64,000 nt of DNA from Corallium rubrum (GCA_964035015.1 OZ036005.1:4251714-4315713); one strand, 5' to 3'; positions 8,631 through 18,638 are shown, counted from the first letter of the stretch. A program made the numbers and translations. The notes: generated by a model not told the origin, from the sequence alone.

Positions 8631-9106
8631 TTAAATTTTACTTTTTTTGGTGGATTTATCCGGTAATAAATATCTCGCTGCAATCAATTCTAGCGTTGCT
8701 AGCTTATCTTTTAAGCTAACTAATTTTGTTATTTTTTTTTGTTTATCATTGTAAATATATTTTAATTCTTTAAATTTATTTTCAGCCGTCACAATTATAT
8801 CTTTATCAAACCTATTTAGTATACCGTATGTGTCTATAAGAATATCCTTTTTTTTGAAAACAAGCGTTCGTCTATAGTTTCTCTTATCAGCGTGTTCTTC
8901 TAGTCTATCACGTTCCACTTCATTGTATGCTTGCTTCAAAATATCGATATTTTTTCCCTGAGGTCGAACCGCCGCTGTTTGAGTCGGACGAGATTCCAAG
9001 GTTGGTGTTGGGAAGATATAATTGAAAATATCTTCGTCAGTGGTAGAAGCATCAGCAGCAATACATGTGGCGACGCTCTCACCAACAACTTCTACTTTAT
9101 CACCTT
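8631..9106 (-). pseudogene. C-terminal part of a coiled-coil gene, fused to microsatellite
   Basis: The last about 155 codons align with the C-terminal half of the 30618-31478 gene of element B: TAAVRPQGK, RLEEHADKRNYRR and TAENKFKELKYIYN are shared. Upstream of about 9106 the homology stops and the frame continues only as simple Glu/Lys/Arg repeats encoded by the microsatellite, so the N-terminal half has been lost here or lies elsewhere. This marks the left side of the inversion breakpoint between A and B. Confidence 0.8.
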
Positions 9107-9934
9107 CTTCTTCTTCTTCTTCTTCTTCTTCTTCTTCTTCTTCTTCTTCTTCTTCTTCTTCTTCTTCTTCTTCTTCTTCTTCTTCTTCTTCTTCTTTCTT
9201 CTTTCTTCTTTCTTCTTTCTTCTTTCTTCTTTCTTCTTTCTTCTTTCTTCTTTCTTCTTTCTTCTTTCTTCTTTCTTCTTTCTTCTTTCTTCTTTCTTCT
9301 TTCTTCTTTCTTCTTTCTTCTTTCTTCTTTCTTCTTTCTTCTTTCTTCTTTCTTCTTTCTTCTTTCTTCTTTCTTCTTTCTTCTTTCTTCTTTCTTCTTT
9401 CTTCTTTCTTCTTTCTTCTTTCTTCTTTCTTCTTTCTTCTTTCTTCTTTCTTCTTTCTTCTTTCTTCTTTCTTCTTTCTTCTTTCTTCTTTCTTCTTTCT
9501 TCTTTCTTCTTTCTTCTTTCTTCTTTCTTCTTTCTTCTTTCTTCTTTCTTCTTTCTTCTTTCTTCTTTCTTCTTTCTTCTTTCTTCTTTCTTCTTTCTTC
9601 TTTCTTCTTTCTTCTTTCTTCTTTCTTCTTTCTTCTTTCTTCTTTCTTCTTTCTTCTTTCTTCTTTCTTCTTTCTTCTTTCTTCTTTCTTCTTTCTTCTT
9701 TCTTCTTTCTTCTTTCTTCTTTCTTCTTTCTTCTTTCTTCTTTCTTCTTTCTTCTTTCTTCTTTCTTCTTTCTTCTTTCTTCTTTCTTCTTTCTTCTTTC
9801 TTCTTTCTTCTTTCTTCTTTCTTCTTTCTTCTTTCTTCTTTCTTCTTTCTTCTTTCTTTTTCTTTTTTCTTTTTCTTTTCTTTTTTTTTTTTCTTCTTTT
9901 CTTTTTCTTTTTTTTTTCTTTTTTCTTTTTTTTT

Positions 9935-9985
<51 letters not shown>

Positions 9986-10380
9986 CCTTTTTTTTCTTTT
10001 TTTCCTTTTTTTTTTTTTTCTTTTTTTCTTTTTTTCTTTTTTTCTTTTTTTTCTTTTTTTCTTTTTTTCTTTTTTTCTTTTTCTTCTTCTTCTTTTTTTC
10101 TTCTTTTTTTCTTCTTTTTTTCTTTTTCTTCTTCTTTTTCTTCTTCTTTTTCTTCTTCTTTTTCTTCTTTTTCTTCTTTTTCTTCTTTTTCTTCTTTTTC
10201 TTCTTTTTCTTCTTTTTCTTCTTTTTCTTCTTTTTCTTCTTTTTCTTCTTTTTCTTCTTTTTCTTCTTTTTCTTCTTTTTCTTCTTTTTCTTCTTTTTCT
10301 TCTTTTTCTTCTTTTTCTTCTTTTTCTTCTTTTTCTTCTTTTTCTTCTTTTTCTTCTTTTTCTTCTTTTTCTTCTTTTTC
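9103..10380. repeat. 1.28-kb polypyrimidine microsatellite (TTC, TTTCTTC, TTTTTCTTC blocks)
   Basis: Three ordered blocks are visible: pure (TTC)n at 9103-9194, a very regular 7-bp (TTTCTTC)n array of about 95 units at about 9190-9856, an irregular T-rich stretch with long T runs (9857-10135), and a 9-bp (TTTTTCTTC)n array to 10380. All six frames are open across it, giving artefactual Glu/Lys or Phe/Ser ORFs. Such polypurine/polypyrimidine mirror tracts can form triplex (H-) DNA. Element B has only about 50 nt of (TTC)n at the matching site (45143-45196). Confidence 0.98.
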
Positions 10381-10614
10381 AAGCAAATATCGACGCTACT
10401 GGATGAACGATAATATGTTCTTTATTTAAATGTGTTTTTTTATCAATTATATTTCCTGACCGTATAGTTTTAATTATTTTTTTTTTTTTTGAATTTCCGT
10501 TAGCTTTTTCCATGGCGAGAATTAACACGTTAATGAGTATGTTTTTTTATTTCTCAAAAATTTATACGTCACCGACGAGAATTAACACGGTGTTTTTTTT
10601 ATTTTCTCAGAAAT

Positions 10615-11925
10615 TTATACGTCATATAACAAACGCGCTGGTGTTTTCATACCGACTTTTATTTCATTACGAAATTCACCGATGAAGAAAATGTTTCCCG
10701 CAGGAGTATCGACTGAGAAATTCATGTGGACGTTAACAACTCCGCTGGGGCGATTGGGTAACACTTTCAAATGTGTGTCGGAATTTGTAGTTAAATCGAA
10801 AGCTAAAACCGCATATCCGGTTATAAATTGCTGATAAGTCATCGGCATTTCAGAATGATTTCTATTAAGAACATTGCGTAATTGCTCGTATGCTTCAACT
10901 GAATTTTCTATCGTTCCAACAGACACGCTATTTACTGTGACGTTTACATTTGAATAGTTCTCCCATTCGAAATTAAACACATTCGTCCCCATAGTACCGG
11001 CAAAATTGTTACGTCTCAGGAACACGATAAATAAACGAACAGGGCATGATCCATTAAACACATCGTTTTCTATATGCGTTCTTCGAAGAGCAGCTATTGC
11101 CGACGTTACCGTGCGAAATGTTGTCGAATAATATCGAGCTTCTTGCGAATCAGTGACAAACGCTGTGTTTAAAGCTTGGGTCAACTGGTCTTTTGGTTTG
11201 TAAACAGGTATTCGTATATGTAAATCTTCTAACGACATTCTCATAACAGCAAAATCTGCATCCGCGTGATTCGCACCCATGAAAAGGAGTGCGTAGGGTG
11301 CTCTTACATATTTTAGTTCCAGTTTGAAAGCTGACGGTAAAAAAACTTCACCGCCCGATTCGCTAAAACACGGTAGATCAATTTTATCAATAAGTTGTAC
11401 TTGGGCTATATTGTTCGTAAGAGCACGTCTATTTACACTCGCCACGTTATTTCCTTGAACGGTATCCATTTCTCCAGCGGTATCAAAATATCCGCAATTT
11501 ATTTGTGGTGAATCTTTATACATTTTTGGCGTTTCACGGGTAAGAATTTTTATATACGCTGCAAGAAAATTAAAATTACTAGCAGGCGTAATTAAACATT
11601 CATTAATCTTCAATTCTGCAGAGCGCCACATAGTACGCAAAGGAAAGCCTGGAGGTGTAAAATTAGCGTTTGCCACAAGAGCAGCAGCACCATTTCGTAG
11701 TGATATTTTTGCGTACATTCTCGCTTCACTTGTTTTTATTAATCCGACATTATTTCCCTGTCGTTTAAATGTGTACGCATCTGCAAAAGGTGTGTTGGGA
11801 ACAGGGTGTATTACATCGACACGGTTTTCCGTAAAAAGATCGTTAAAAGGTGTTGGTTTAAATAACTGTAAAGGTTTTGAAAATAATGTCTCGTGTTGAT
11901 CGACCTCTTGATCATGGGTATCCAT
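10615..11925 (-). CDS. MCP: major capsid protein (double jelly-roll type)
   Basis: 436 residues, intact. It matches the Polinton capsid protein style: N-terminal TLFSKPLQLFKPTPFNDLF, YTFKRQGNNVGLIKT, TMWRSAELKINECLITP and C-terminal SGVVNVHMNFSVDTPAGN-IFFIGEFRNEIKVG. These proteins form the icosahedral shell of adenovirus-like particles. It is the most downstream gene of the minus-strand virion/integration cluster (10615-15749). The element B copy (45435-46755) carries a 1-nt frameshift. The start ATG is preceded by an A-rich tract. Confidence 0.9.
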   Translation of the reverse strand: MDTHDQEVDQHETLFSKPLQLFKPTPFNDLFTENRVDVIHPVPNTPFADAYTFKRQGNNVGLIKTSEARMYAKISLRNGAAALVANANFTPPGFPLRTMWRSAELKINECLITPASNFNFLAAYIKILTRETPKMYKDSPQINCGYFDTAGEMDTVQGNNVASVNRRALTNNIAQVQLIDKIDLPCFSESGGEVFLPSAFKLELKYVRAPYALLFMGANHADADFAVMRMSLEDLHIRIPVYKPKDQLTQALNTAFVTDSQEARYYSTTFRTVTSAIAALRRTHIENDVFNGSCPVRLFIVFLRRNNFAGTMGTNVFNFEWENYSNVNVTVNSVSVGTIENSVEAYEQLRNVLNRNHSEMPMTYQQFITGYAVLAFDLTTNSDTHLKVLPNRPSGVVNVHMNFSVDTPAGNIFFIGEFRNEIKVGMKTPARLLYDV

Positions 11926-11946
11926 TTTTAAAAAAAAAAAAATAAA

Positions 11947-12096
11947 TTAAATATTAACTTTAAGAATTCCCTTTGTCGTGTCCAATAACTTCGGCAAAAA
12001 CATACCAAGTGCCATACCCGCACCAAACCCTCTGCCTTTTTGTTGTTTTCTTTTTGTTTTTCTTCGTTTTTTTATTTTTTTTCTATTGCGTGCCAT
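11947..12096 (-). CDS. small basic/hydrophobic virion-like peptide
   Basis: 49 residues from ATG 12096: a highly basic N-terminus (MARNRKKIKRR...KQQKGRG) followed by a glycine/hydrophobic segment (FGAGMALGMFLPKLLD). An identical-length ORF exists in element B at 46767-46916. Composition recalls adenovirus pX/pVI-type minor virion peptides, which bind DNA or membranes after protease cleavage. It sits between the capsid gene and the 12217 gene on the same strand. Confidence 0.7.
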   Translation of the reverse strand: MARNRKKIKKRRKTKRKQQKGRGFGAGMALGMFLPKLLDTTKGILKVNI

Positions 12097-12216
12097 ACTA
12101 CCGGCAATAAAACAAATCGAATAATGTTTTTTTTTTTGACAAACATATTATTAATATCAAATTAAAATTTTTTTTTTTGAAATTTTTTTACATTTTTTAT
12201 AATAAAGGTAAAAAAA

Positions 12217-12483
12217 TTATCTATTTAAAAGACGTAAAAGTTCAGGATGTAAAGTATCTTTTTTTCTTTTTTTTGTAGGTTTTACATAATTTTGTTCATG
12301 TTTTTCATCCATATTAGGAGGTAGTCCCACACGACCATTGAGTAAAATTTCTCCTTTAGTCTGTTTTGTTTCTTGTTTGATTACAAAATAATCCCGATTA
12401 TAGCCGCCGCCATTTCTTCTTCCATTTAATAAATCCAAATAGTCTTTTTCATCTAATTGTGATGTTTTCTTCTTATTGTTCAT
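12217..12483 (-). CDS. small conserved protein of the capsid cluster
   Basis: 88 residues from ATG 12483 (MNNKKKTSQLDEKDY). Conserved blocks: GRRNGGGYNR, YFVIKQETKQTKGE, LLNGRVGLPPNMDE and a basic tail with TLHPELLRLLNR. Homologue in B: 47036-47302. The stop of the upstream gene lies 14 nt before the ATG. The GGG and NGR-VG sites could be protease targets, but this is a guess. Not recognised. Confidence 0.7.
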   Translation of the reverse strand: MNNKKKTSQLDEKDYLDLLNGRRNGGGYNRDYFVIKQETKQTKGEILLNGRVGLPPNMDEKHEQNYVKPTKKRKKDTLHPELLRLLNR

Positions 12484-12496
12484 CTTTTTTCTCTTG

Positions 12497-12976
12497 TCAA
12501 ACCTCTTCAAACAAATTCAATATGACCGTAATTTCTTCATCACGCATTCTTTTATCACTATCTTTTTCATATACAATAAAAAATTGGACTTTTTTTTCCA
12601 TAGTGTTTGATAATAATATTAACGGTAATTTTTTTTTAGATTCTGTTTTTTTAGGGTTTTTTTCATCATGAAATAATAATAAACGTTTAGACAATAAGAT
12701 GTGCTGATCAGCTGGAGATGATATCCCCAAATAATAATTATTCAAATATGTTAAATTTTCAATTTTTTTAGAATCATTATTGGTCTGAATATTAGAAAAA
12801 TCTAATTTTCTGCGAAATAATAAACGAAAATTTCCTCGAGTGTTTTTACATTCTATAGAATTTAAATTCCATAATACGTTCTTATCACCATATGAAAAAG
12901 ACGAAAAAGGAAATGAAATTTCATGGTAAACCATTTCCAACCTATTTTCTTTCACTTTAAGACGAAATTTAAGCAT
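12497..12976 (-). CDS. conserved protein next to minor capsid
   Basis: 159 residues (MLKFRLKVKENRLE), mostly beta-strand-like, with HEISFPFSSFSYGD, VLWNLNSIECKN and MEKKVQFFIVYEKD. ATG 12976 overlaps the stop of the minor capsid gene by 8 nt. Homologue in B: 47316-47792. Position and beta-rich look suggest a virion component such as a spike or cement protein, but no family is recognised. Confidence 0.72.
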   Translation of the reverse strand: MLKFRLKVKENRLEMVYHEISFPFSSFSYGDKNVLWNLNSIECKNTRGNFRLLFRRKLDFSNIQTNNDSKKIENLTYLNNYYLGISSPADQHILLSKRLLLFHDEKNPKKTESKKKLPLILLSNTMEKKVQFFIVYEKDSDKRMRDEEITVILNLFEEV

Positions 12977-13925
12977 AATGAACTACGCCTTCGATGCTGA
13001 CAGTTCCCGAATCAAAGGGTACTTTAACACCTGCAGCGTCTTTTAATGCAATATGTAACGAAGAAATACACGCTTTTTTAAATTTTCTTTTAACCGGTAT
13101 AGATGGAGTATAAATAATTAATTCACCATTCCCCTTTCCTTGTTCGCTCCAACGAAGCGGTACTGTAGAAACAAGTTCAGCAGATGAGTCGCCAATAAAA
13201 CTTCTTTCAAGTTCATCACAATAAATAAACATTTTATCTAACCCGTCAGATATGTCGGGTAAATGATCTGCTACAACCGATTGTGTTATATCATAAACTG
13301 CGGTGTGCTTATTTGCTTGTTTAAATGAAAAAATATCATCCGCAAACCCTAGCATAAAAGCTAATTTCTTAGAAATTTTCAATGTAATATAAATACGAAA
13401 ATTCGCAGTCTTTCCCGCCGATAATGATTTAGTTGACATATGATAGTAATCAACATTTTCCCCATCATATGCTACCGGCTTACCATGGAGGGCAATCCAT
13501 GCGGATTCTTGATTCACCCAATATTCGCACCATACATTCGCGGCTATTTTTACTTTACCACCCGATGTTAACATAAATGCTAAATCGTATTCATTTAAAG
13601 CGTTATTTAAATACCGCAATAAATTTTCTAAAGTATAGCACCCCTCTGGAATGATGAAGTTATCGGTAGTCATGGTTATTTTGCTGCTCACATCTTTATC
13701 ATCTGCTATACTATACTTATAATCAACAAACTCATTTTTTAAATTAAACCAACAAGAATCATCAGCGATATTTTTCGTCGTTCCCGGGTAAGAAATTTCT
13801 GTTAATTCAAAAAACGCATCGTGATTTATTGCGTCAATCGGTTCGGCTAATTTCATTTCAAATTGATTCGTGTAATTTACCCCTCCCTCATCTGAAACAG
13901 TATTGCTTAAAATTTGCAAATTCAT
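12969..13925 (-). CDS. mCP: minor capsid (penton-like) protein
   Basis: 318 residues. The N-terminal block NLQILSNTV...YTNQFEMKLAEPI followed by FFELTEISYPGTTKNI is the typical signature of the metazoan Polinton minor capsid/penton protein (single jelly roll). Later blocks include LENLLRYLNNALNEYD and LDKMFIYCDELERSFIGDSSAELV. It presumably occupies the five-fold vertices. It overlaps the integrase stop by 4 nt (ATGA). Homologue in B: 47785-48732. Confidence 0.83.
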   Translation of the reverse strand: MNLQILSNTVSDEGGVNYTNQFEMKLAEPIDAINHDAFFELTEISYPGTTKNIADDSCWFNLKNEFVDYKYSIADDKDVSSKITMTTDNFIIPEGCYTLENLLRYLNNALNEYDLAFMLTSGGKVKIAANVWCEYWVNQESAWIALHGKPVAYDGENVDYYHMSTKSLSAGKTANFRIYITLKISKKLAFMLGFADDIFSFKQANKHTAVYDITQSVVADHLPDISDGLDKMFIYCDELERSFIGDSSAELVSTVPLRWSEQGKGNGELIIYTPSIPVKRKFKKACISSLHIALKDAAGVKVPFDSGTVSIEGVVHYA

Positions 13926-14830
13926 AATTGTTGTAATTCTTCGCGATAAAATATCCCCGTGATTTTTTCGTCGTTTAAATCCACCAATTCATACGTCACG
14001 GGGTCCGTTACAAATACTTTTCTGATTTTAAATTTTTCGTTCGTCCAACGCCGTAGACTGCTTTTCTCAAAAATATTCGTTTTTCCACGTGCTATTCGCA
14101 CAAGCGTTCCTTCTTTCAACACGTTTTTAGTAAAAGTGACGGGTGATATCATCTTACGTAATAATATATTTTTAATTTTTTTTTGTTTTTTATCCTCACG
14201 ATAAAGCTCGTGGGGTGTGGCACCACCCAAACTTTTATGCGGTGAATTATTGTATCTTTCGAGAATTATGCGAAAATAAGAATAATAATCAAAACCGCCC
14301 GTCAACGTTAAAACACGACGTACCATTATTTTTAAAGTTTGAATTACTCTTTCGACGTGAGAGGCTTTAATTTCTCGATTGAACGTATGAAAAACTTCAA
14401 AATTGTATTTTTTACTCAAAGTTTTACGAATTATTTGAAATTCTGATCCTTCATCGCATTGAATTTTTTTAGGAATACCATCTTTTTTTAAAATTTTTTC
14501 CATTTTTTCTGCTGTATTTTTCGCCGTTTTTTTCTTTAAAAATTCCACCCACACGTAACGCGAATATACATCAATACACACAAGCCAATAACGAAATTGA
14601 CGATTAAATCTCGCCAAATCTTTATTTTCTGCTAAATCAATTTCCCACTGATCATTCTTATCACTCACATGAATATTTAATCGTCTATATTTTTTTCTAG
14701 CCAATTTATGTTGTTTATATTTTTCTAATTGTTCCGATTCTAACGTTTCTCCTTTTAGAAGTCGCGATGCTTTTTTAATAAAATCCTCAGTAAACACGGT
14801 TGCACCCGTCTTTTTTTTTTTCTTCACCAT
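13922..14830 (-). CDS. INT: rve-family integrase
   Basis: 302 residues. The retroviral integrase core has the catalytic triad D65 (WEIDLAE), D126 (QCDEGSEF) and E160 (SHVERVIQTLK), with the linking YWLVCIDVYSRYVWVEF strand. Downstream NNSPHKSLGGATPHELY and a small C-terminal beta domain (VFVTDPVTYELVDL) follow. It inserts the element by strand transfer at the AGT...ACT termini and leaves 5-6 bp target duplications. The recombinase is intact in both elements (B: 48729-49625), the best conserved gene of the pair. Confidence 0.95.
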   Translation of the reverse strand: MVKKKKKTGATVFTEDFIKKASRLLKGETLESEQLEKYKQHKLARKKYRRLNIHVSDKNDQWEIDLAENKDLARFNRQFRYWLVCIDVYSRYVWVEFLKKKTAKNTAEKMEKILKKDGIPKKIQCDEGSEFQIIRKTLSKKYNFEVFHTFNREIKASHVERVIQTLKIMVRRVLTLTGGFDYYSYFRIILERYNNSPHKSLGGATPHELYREDKKQKKIKNILLRKMISPVTFTKNVLKEGTLVRIARGKTNIFEKSSLRRWTNEKFKIRKVFVTDPVTYELVDLNDEKITGIFYREELQQL

Positions 14831-14879
14831 CTTCTTTTTCTCTTTTTTTCTATATAGAAGAAATTACAAATATTTCTTA

Positions 14880-15749
14880 TCAGTCCCTGAACTGTTCAAC
14901 AATATGTCTGATATGTTCAAAACCATCAGTGTTTATAAGACTGACAAAATCTACTTTATCAGCTGCTTTTAAACTCTCATTCATCTCATTATATCTACAA
15001 ATACAATCTTCTAAGCTTAGATTTTTCGACTCCGAAAAAAAATAAATTAATTCAGCTAAAGCAAACGGATTTAATTTATTCATAATACACTCTACACCCA
15101 ACTCACACGCTACTATTTGTTCTTCGTGGACATTTTTCTTTTTCTTCGACGGCGCTGGTGTTGTCGTTGTGCTTGTTGATTTAGCACCACCCTTTCTTTT
15201 TTTTCCACTAGCATTCCCACACACGTCATGATGAAAGCGGCTCAACTGGGTAGCGATGTCTGATAATGAGTCGGTTTTCTTAAAAGAAAAACTCCCCCAT
15301 TCGTCTTCCCACGCTTCTTCTTCTTCTCCAATCGTTTCCTCAGGATCCGCTGGTGCTTCATTATCATCAAATGATAAATCATCGGGAATGATCTGAACTT
15401 TTTTTTGCGTAACTAATTCGCCGGTTCCAAACTCACTAGAACGTAGTACCAGACGAACCTCGTCATTTTTGTAATTTCGATAACTCGAAATCACAATATG
15501 AACATGTTCACTCCAGTTAAAGTGACCATTAGCTTGTTGTATGACATTAACCAACTCGGGAATCGAATCCATCTCCAATTCCATCATCGATTGCATGATA
15601 AACTTTACACATGCTTTACTCGTCGGATATGCTTTTGCCAAAATCGGTTTGCTATTCTTCTTTTGAAGAGCCACCACTTTTTGCGATAAATCCGCGTACT
15701 TTTGAAGTACGCGTTCGTTGCTCAAATGTTGTTTTAAATATAATTCCAT
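14880..15749 (-). CDS. conserved 289-residue protein with acidic linker
   Basis: An N-terminal domain of about 120 residues (MELYLKQHLSNERVLQKYAD ... WSEHVHIVISSYRNYKN), then an acidic stretch with EEEEAWEDEWGSFSFKK, a basic Ser/Thr patch with KKKKN, and a C-terminal helical part (LSLEDCICRYNEMN). Homologue in B: 49658-50533. The patch could be a nuclear localisation signal. It is the first gene upstream of the integrase, same strand. Not recognised. Confidence 0.75.
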   Translation of the reverse strand: MELYLKQHLSNERVLQKYADLSQKVVALQKKNSKPILAKAYPTSKACVKFIMQSMMELEMDSIPELVNVIQQANGHFNWSEHVHIVISSYRNYKNDEVRLVLRSSEFGTGELVTQKKVQIIPDDLSFDDNEAPADPEETIGEEEEAWEDEWGSFSFKKTDSLSDIATQLSRFHHDVCGNASGKKRKGGAKSTSTTTTPAPSKKKKNVHEEQIVACELGVECIMNKLNPFALAELIYFFSESKNLSLEDCICRYNEMNESLKAADKVDFVSLINTDGFEHIRHIVEQFRD

Positions 15750-15886
15750 ACCCGTCGTGATGATAAAAAAAATTTTGGATAACTGTGTTTGAACACAACT
15801 GATGATTTGGCTTGGTTTGGTTCACTACCTGACGGTTAATGACAAAAAGATCTTAATCGTACTCTGCTTTTATAATGATATTTTAA

Positions 15887-16165
15887 TCAGCGTATAAAAT
15901 AATGATTTTTTATACATTCATCTACTTCATTTGTAAAATCATGCATTCTACTCAAACCCCAATAATATTTATGCGGAAGAGTTGGTACACCCACGGGTTC
16001 AAAAATAACTTTATCACAACCTTTTCTAAAATAATCTTTTTCCAAACCAATTATTTTAAATTCATATAACGAATTAATTAACAAGTATAATTGCTCAGAC
16101 TGAATCGGTTTTGCATAAATTTCACCTGTATTAATTCTACGAAGAATATCGGTATTAATACGCAT
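15887..16165 (-). CDS. small protein, YYWGL family
   Basis: 92 residues (MRINTDILRRINTGEIYAKP...). It contains FKIIGLEKDYFRKGCDKVIFE and LPHKYYWGLSRMHDFTNEVD. Related order of blocks, I-x2-L/V-x-D-Y/F-F then V-I/V-F/Y-F then Y-W, is seen in the genes at 18639, 19503 and 21441 and their B homologues, so this looks like one paralogous family. Homologue in B: 50649-50933. Function unknown. Confidence 0.7.
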   Translation of the reverse strand: MRINTDILRRINTGEIYAKPIQSEQLYLLINSLYEFKIIGLEKDYFRKGCDKVIFEPVGVPTLPHKYYWGLSRMHDFTNEVDECIKNHYFIR

Positions 16166-16231
16166 TTTTTCATAGAATTCTTTTATTTATTTTTTTTACA
16201 GATATTTAAATTTATTCTATTAAAAAACAAA

Positions 16232-17408
16232 CTACTGTTCATCACTAAGCTGAGTGATAATGTTTTGATCATTAGGTAAAATAAAGTTTATATACCGTTG
16301 TTTACACATACTTGGATCCCGAGAACGTACATGAATTAAAGAGTATAAATTTTTTGTTCTTAATTCAAAATATCCATAAGCACGCCAATCGTTCAATACT
16401 GGATGTACATAGTCGCGAGAATATTTTCTATAATTTCTCACTTTTTTTTTAAAAACATATATAGAATCTTTTAATTTATCTAAATGAATCGCACACTTTT
16501 TCTTACAATTTTTATACATGCAAATTTCCCGTGTTCTATACATATAATTACAATAAAAATAATTTTCCGCATTACCATCAATTCTATCCAATTCCCATTC
16601 TAAATTTTTCTCAATAAACGTTGTTATCGCCTCAATTGAATACTCTGTTTTTCTTTTAACCAATAACACACCCAAAGGATTATGATTTTCACAATAAAAT
16701 AGAAAAATTATCACTAACGTATATAACAATTCGATATCAAAACAAGCAAGACTTGTAAACACACTCATAAAAATATCAGGTGCAATAGTGAACAAGTAAT
16801 ACGCCGCCATGAAAACTCTTTCACCATGTTTTAAATTAATCGCGATTAATAATTGTCGTAGTGAGTCATTTAACGGGTAAAGTACTTCACCCGTCACACT
16901 ATTTACACAGTATAATTTATGCTGATACATATACGCGTGTCCTCTTTCCTCAACGAAGGAAATATGCATAAAATAAGAGTGTCTGGAATAAAAATCAACA
17001 CCGCAATTACGGTCTCGCTTCAACATCACACCGTCTCTCAATGTTCGATACACACACCATCCATCACCGGTCTTCTTCGGTAATAAATATTCCCAACCAT
17101 TCTCTAAAATAACATAATCCATATTCGTGTCCTTGTACAAATATGTCCCGCTATGAAATGAGTAATCTATGTCATCCATTTCTTCTTCTTCTTCACGCAA
17201 TGGTCTTCTCTTAATTCCCAATATATAATCACCCTCGTAGTAATCTAACACACCGGTTATCCAATACAACAACCCCATATAACGTGATGAAAAACGTCTC
17301 ATTTCGGGTATTATGCAAAGCAACATTTTTAAGGATAGGGTAGTAGTTGCAGCATTCAGCTTCAACGCTGTTCGTTTTCACACGACCGGTATGATCGCGT
17401 TTCGACAT
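16232..17408 (-). pseudogene. family 1 paralogue (N-terminal frameshift)
   Basis: The long frame 16232-17326 starts at an internal ATG (MLLCIIPEMRRFSSRYMG). The expected start is at 17408 (MSKRDHTGRVK), aligned with 52196 in element B, but a 1-nt difference near 17355 separates the two frames. The rest keeps the family signatures GLLYWITG, FLFYCENHNPLGV and YKNCKKKCAIHLD shared with the gene at 6293. The internal ATG could still give a near full-length product (about 364 residues). Confidence 0.75.
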
Positions 17409-17529
17409 TGTTTTGAATCAAAAAAAATCTTTCTTAATTTTTTTAACATATTTTCAAAAAATGCAAATTTTTTTTAATAAATACCCTCCTCAGACGGGTT
17501 TTTTCAAACAACAGCACAAAAACAAAAAA

Positions 17530-18021
17530 ATGGCAACTATCGTCAGCAGCAGCAGCTGTAGCAGCAAAGTCACTATTATTGATGAGAATGAGAAACATAC
17601 GTCTGTTGCGTACCGTGCAATAGTGAGTAACGCGTGGTGGTCTTTTTTAAACAAGCAAAATGGACCGATGGGTCTGTATAAAAGAGCTAAACTGGGGTTC
17701 TTTAGAATGCTGATAGACAAATTACGATATCAACCTTCTGTAGATTTTTATATCGATTCTTACGGAATTGGTATGATGGGGGAATCGGAGGAGAGTAAAG
17801 AACAACGTCGCAAGAAATTTAGTTTAATGTGGGCGACCGGGAAATATATCACTGATTTCGAGGCGACATTATTATGGTGTGATGTGTGGGACGACGCGGT
17901 CAGTGACAGCGAATTGGCCAACACCGTGTTCAATGTACACCCCGAAACTCGAGAACACTTTACACCAGAAAAAGTAGAACGTTGTTTTGAAAAAGTTTAT
18001 TGTCAGATTAAAGATATGTGA
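17530..18021 (+). CDS. conserved protein, unknown
   Basis: 163 residues from ATG 17530 (MATIVSSSSC). A serine-rich start is followed by HTSVAYRAIVSNAWWSFL, FYIDSYGIGMMGES and DFEATLLWCDVWDD with NVHPETREHF. Divergent from the 16232-17408 gene with an AT-rich 120-nt promoter gap. Homologue in B: 52330-52815. Helical, Trp-rich; no family recognised. Confidence 0.72.
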   Translation: MATIVSSSSCSSKVTIIDENEKHTSVAYRAIVSNAWWSFLNKQNGPMGLYKRAKLGFFRMLIDKLRYQPSVDFYIDSYGIGMMGESEESKEQRRKKFSLMWATGKYITDFEATLLWCDVWDDAVSDSELANTVFNVHPETREHFTPEKVERCFEKVYCQIKDM

Positions 18022-18177
18022 ATAACAACTAACATTAAAAGATGAACGAACGAAATATTTTATTATCACATGTAACTCTAATCAGCTAAAAAAATGTTTC
18101 ACAAGAGAAAGTTCTCTTCTAATGTTTATAAAATTGTTTTTTGTTGAATGATGTTTCTTTATCCCACCGTAATGTTT

Positions 18178-18393
18178 TTATTTCGTTGGTTTCTTTTCCT
18201 CGTAGACTTCCTCCCGTATAAAATAAATTCCCTTGAAGTTCTTTGCCTCACGGGACTTCTTCACTATGTATCTTGTTTCTCCATTTTTTCTCTTCCAAGA
18301 TGTCTTTTGTATCCACCACTCACCATCTACTAACCAATCTTCAACGACCACGTCATTTTTTAGCGTAGTGACATTATAATAGCAATCGTTCAT
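18178..18393 (-). CDS. small Trp-rich basic protein
   Basis: 71 residues starting MNDCYYNVTTLKND, with VVEDWLVDGEWWIQKTSWKRKNGETRYIVKK, a compact beta-like pattern. Homologue in B: 52977-53222 with the same core but a different tail (KPQQDYRG). The two tails diverge after EEVYEEKK. Unknown role. Confidence 0.62.
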   Translation of the reverse strand: MNDCYYNVTTLKNDVVVEDWLVDGEWWIQKTSWKRKNGETRYIVKKSREAKNFKGIYFIREEVYEEKKPTK

Positions 18394-18638
18394 CTTGGTG
18401 TTCCGATTTTGGATTCTCCCAGAGATCGTTTAAATCACATTAACTAACTAATCGTTGACGACGTCGTCACCAAGTTTTATGTTCTAGATTTTTTTTCCCA
18501 TATGTATGACACTTAGTCGTTACTACGCGACAAAACAAACAAATCTTAACAATGTTTATTTTTTCTGGTTCTAGATTTTTTCCATCACGTTCCAACACTT
18601 AGTCGTTACTACGCAACAAACAAACAAAACGTTTGTTC
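18394..18638. other. intergenic, short repeats
   Basis: AT-rich spacer. The string TTCTAGATTTTTT plus ACACTTAGTCGTTACTACGC occurs twice (near 18482-18530 and 18570-18616), and one related copy is at 53340-53380 in element B. No ORF is supported. Confidence 0.5.

Noticed and set aside
8931-10429. Several 430-580-residue ORFs rich in Lys/Glu, Phe/Ser or Leu on both strands
   Set aside because: They are translations of the pyrimidine microsatellite, open in every frame because the units contain no stop codon.
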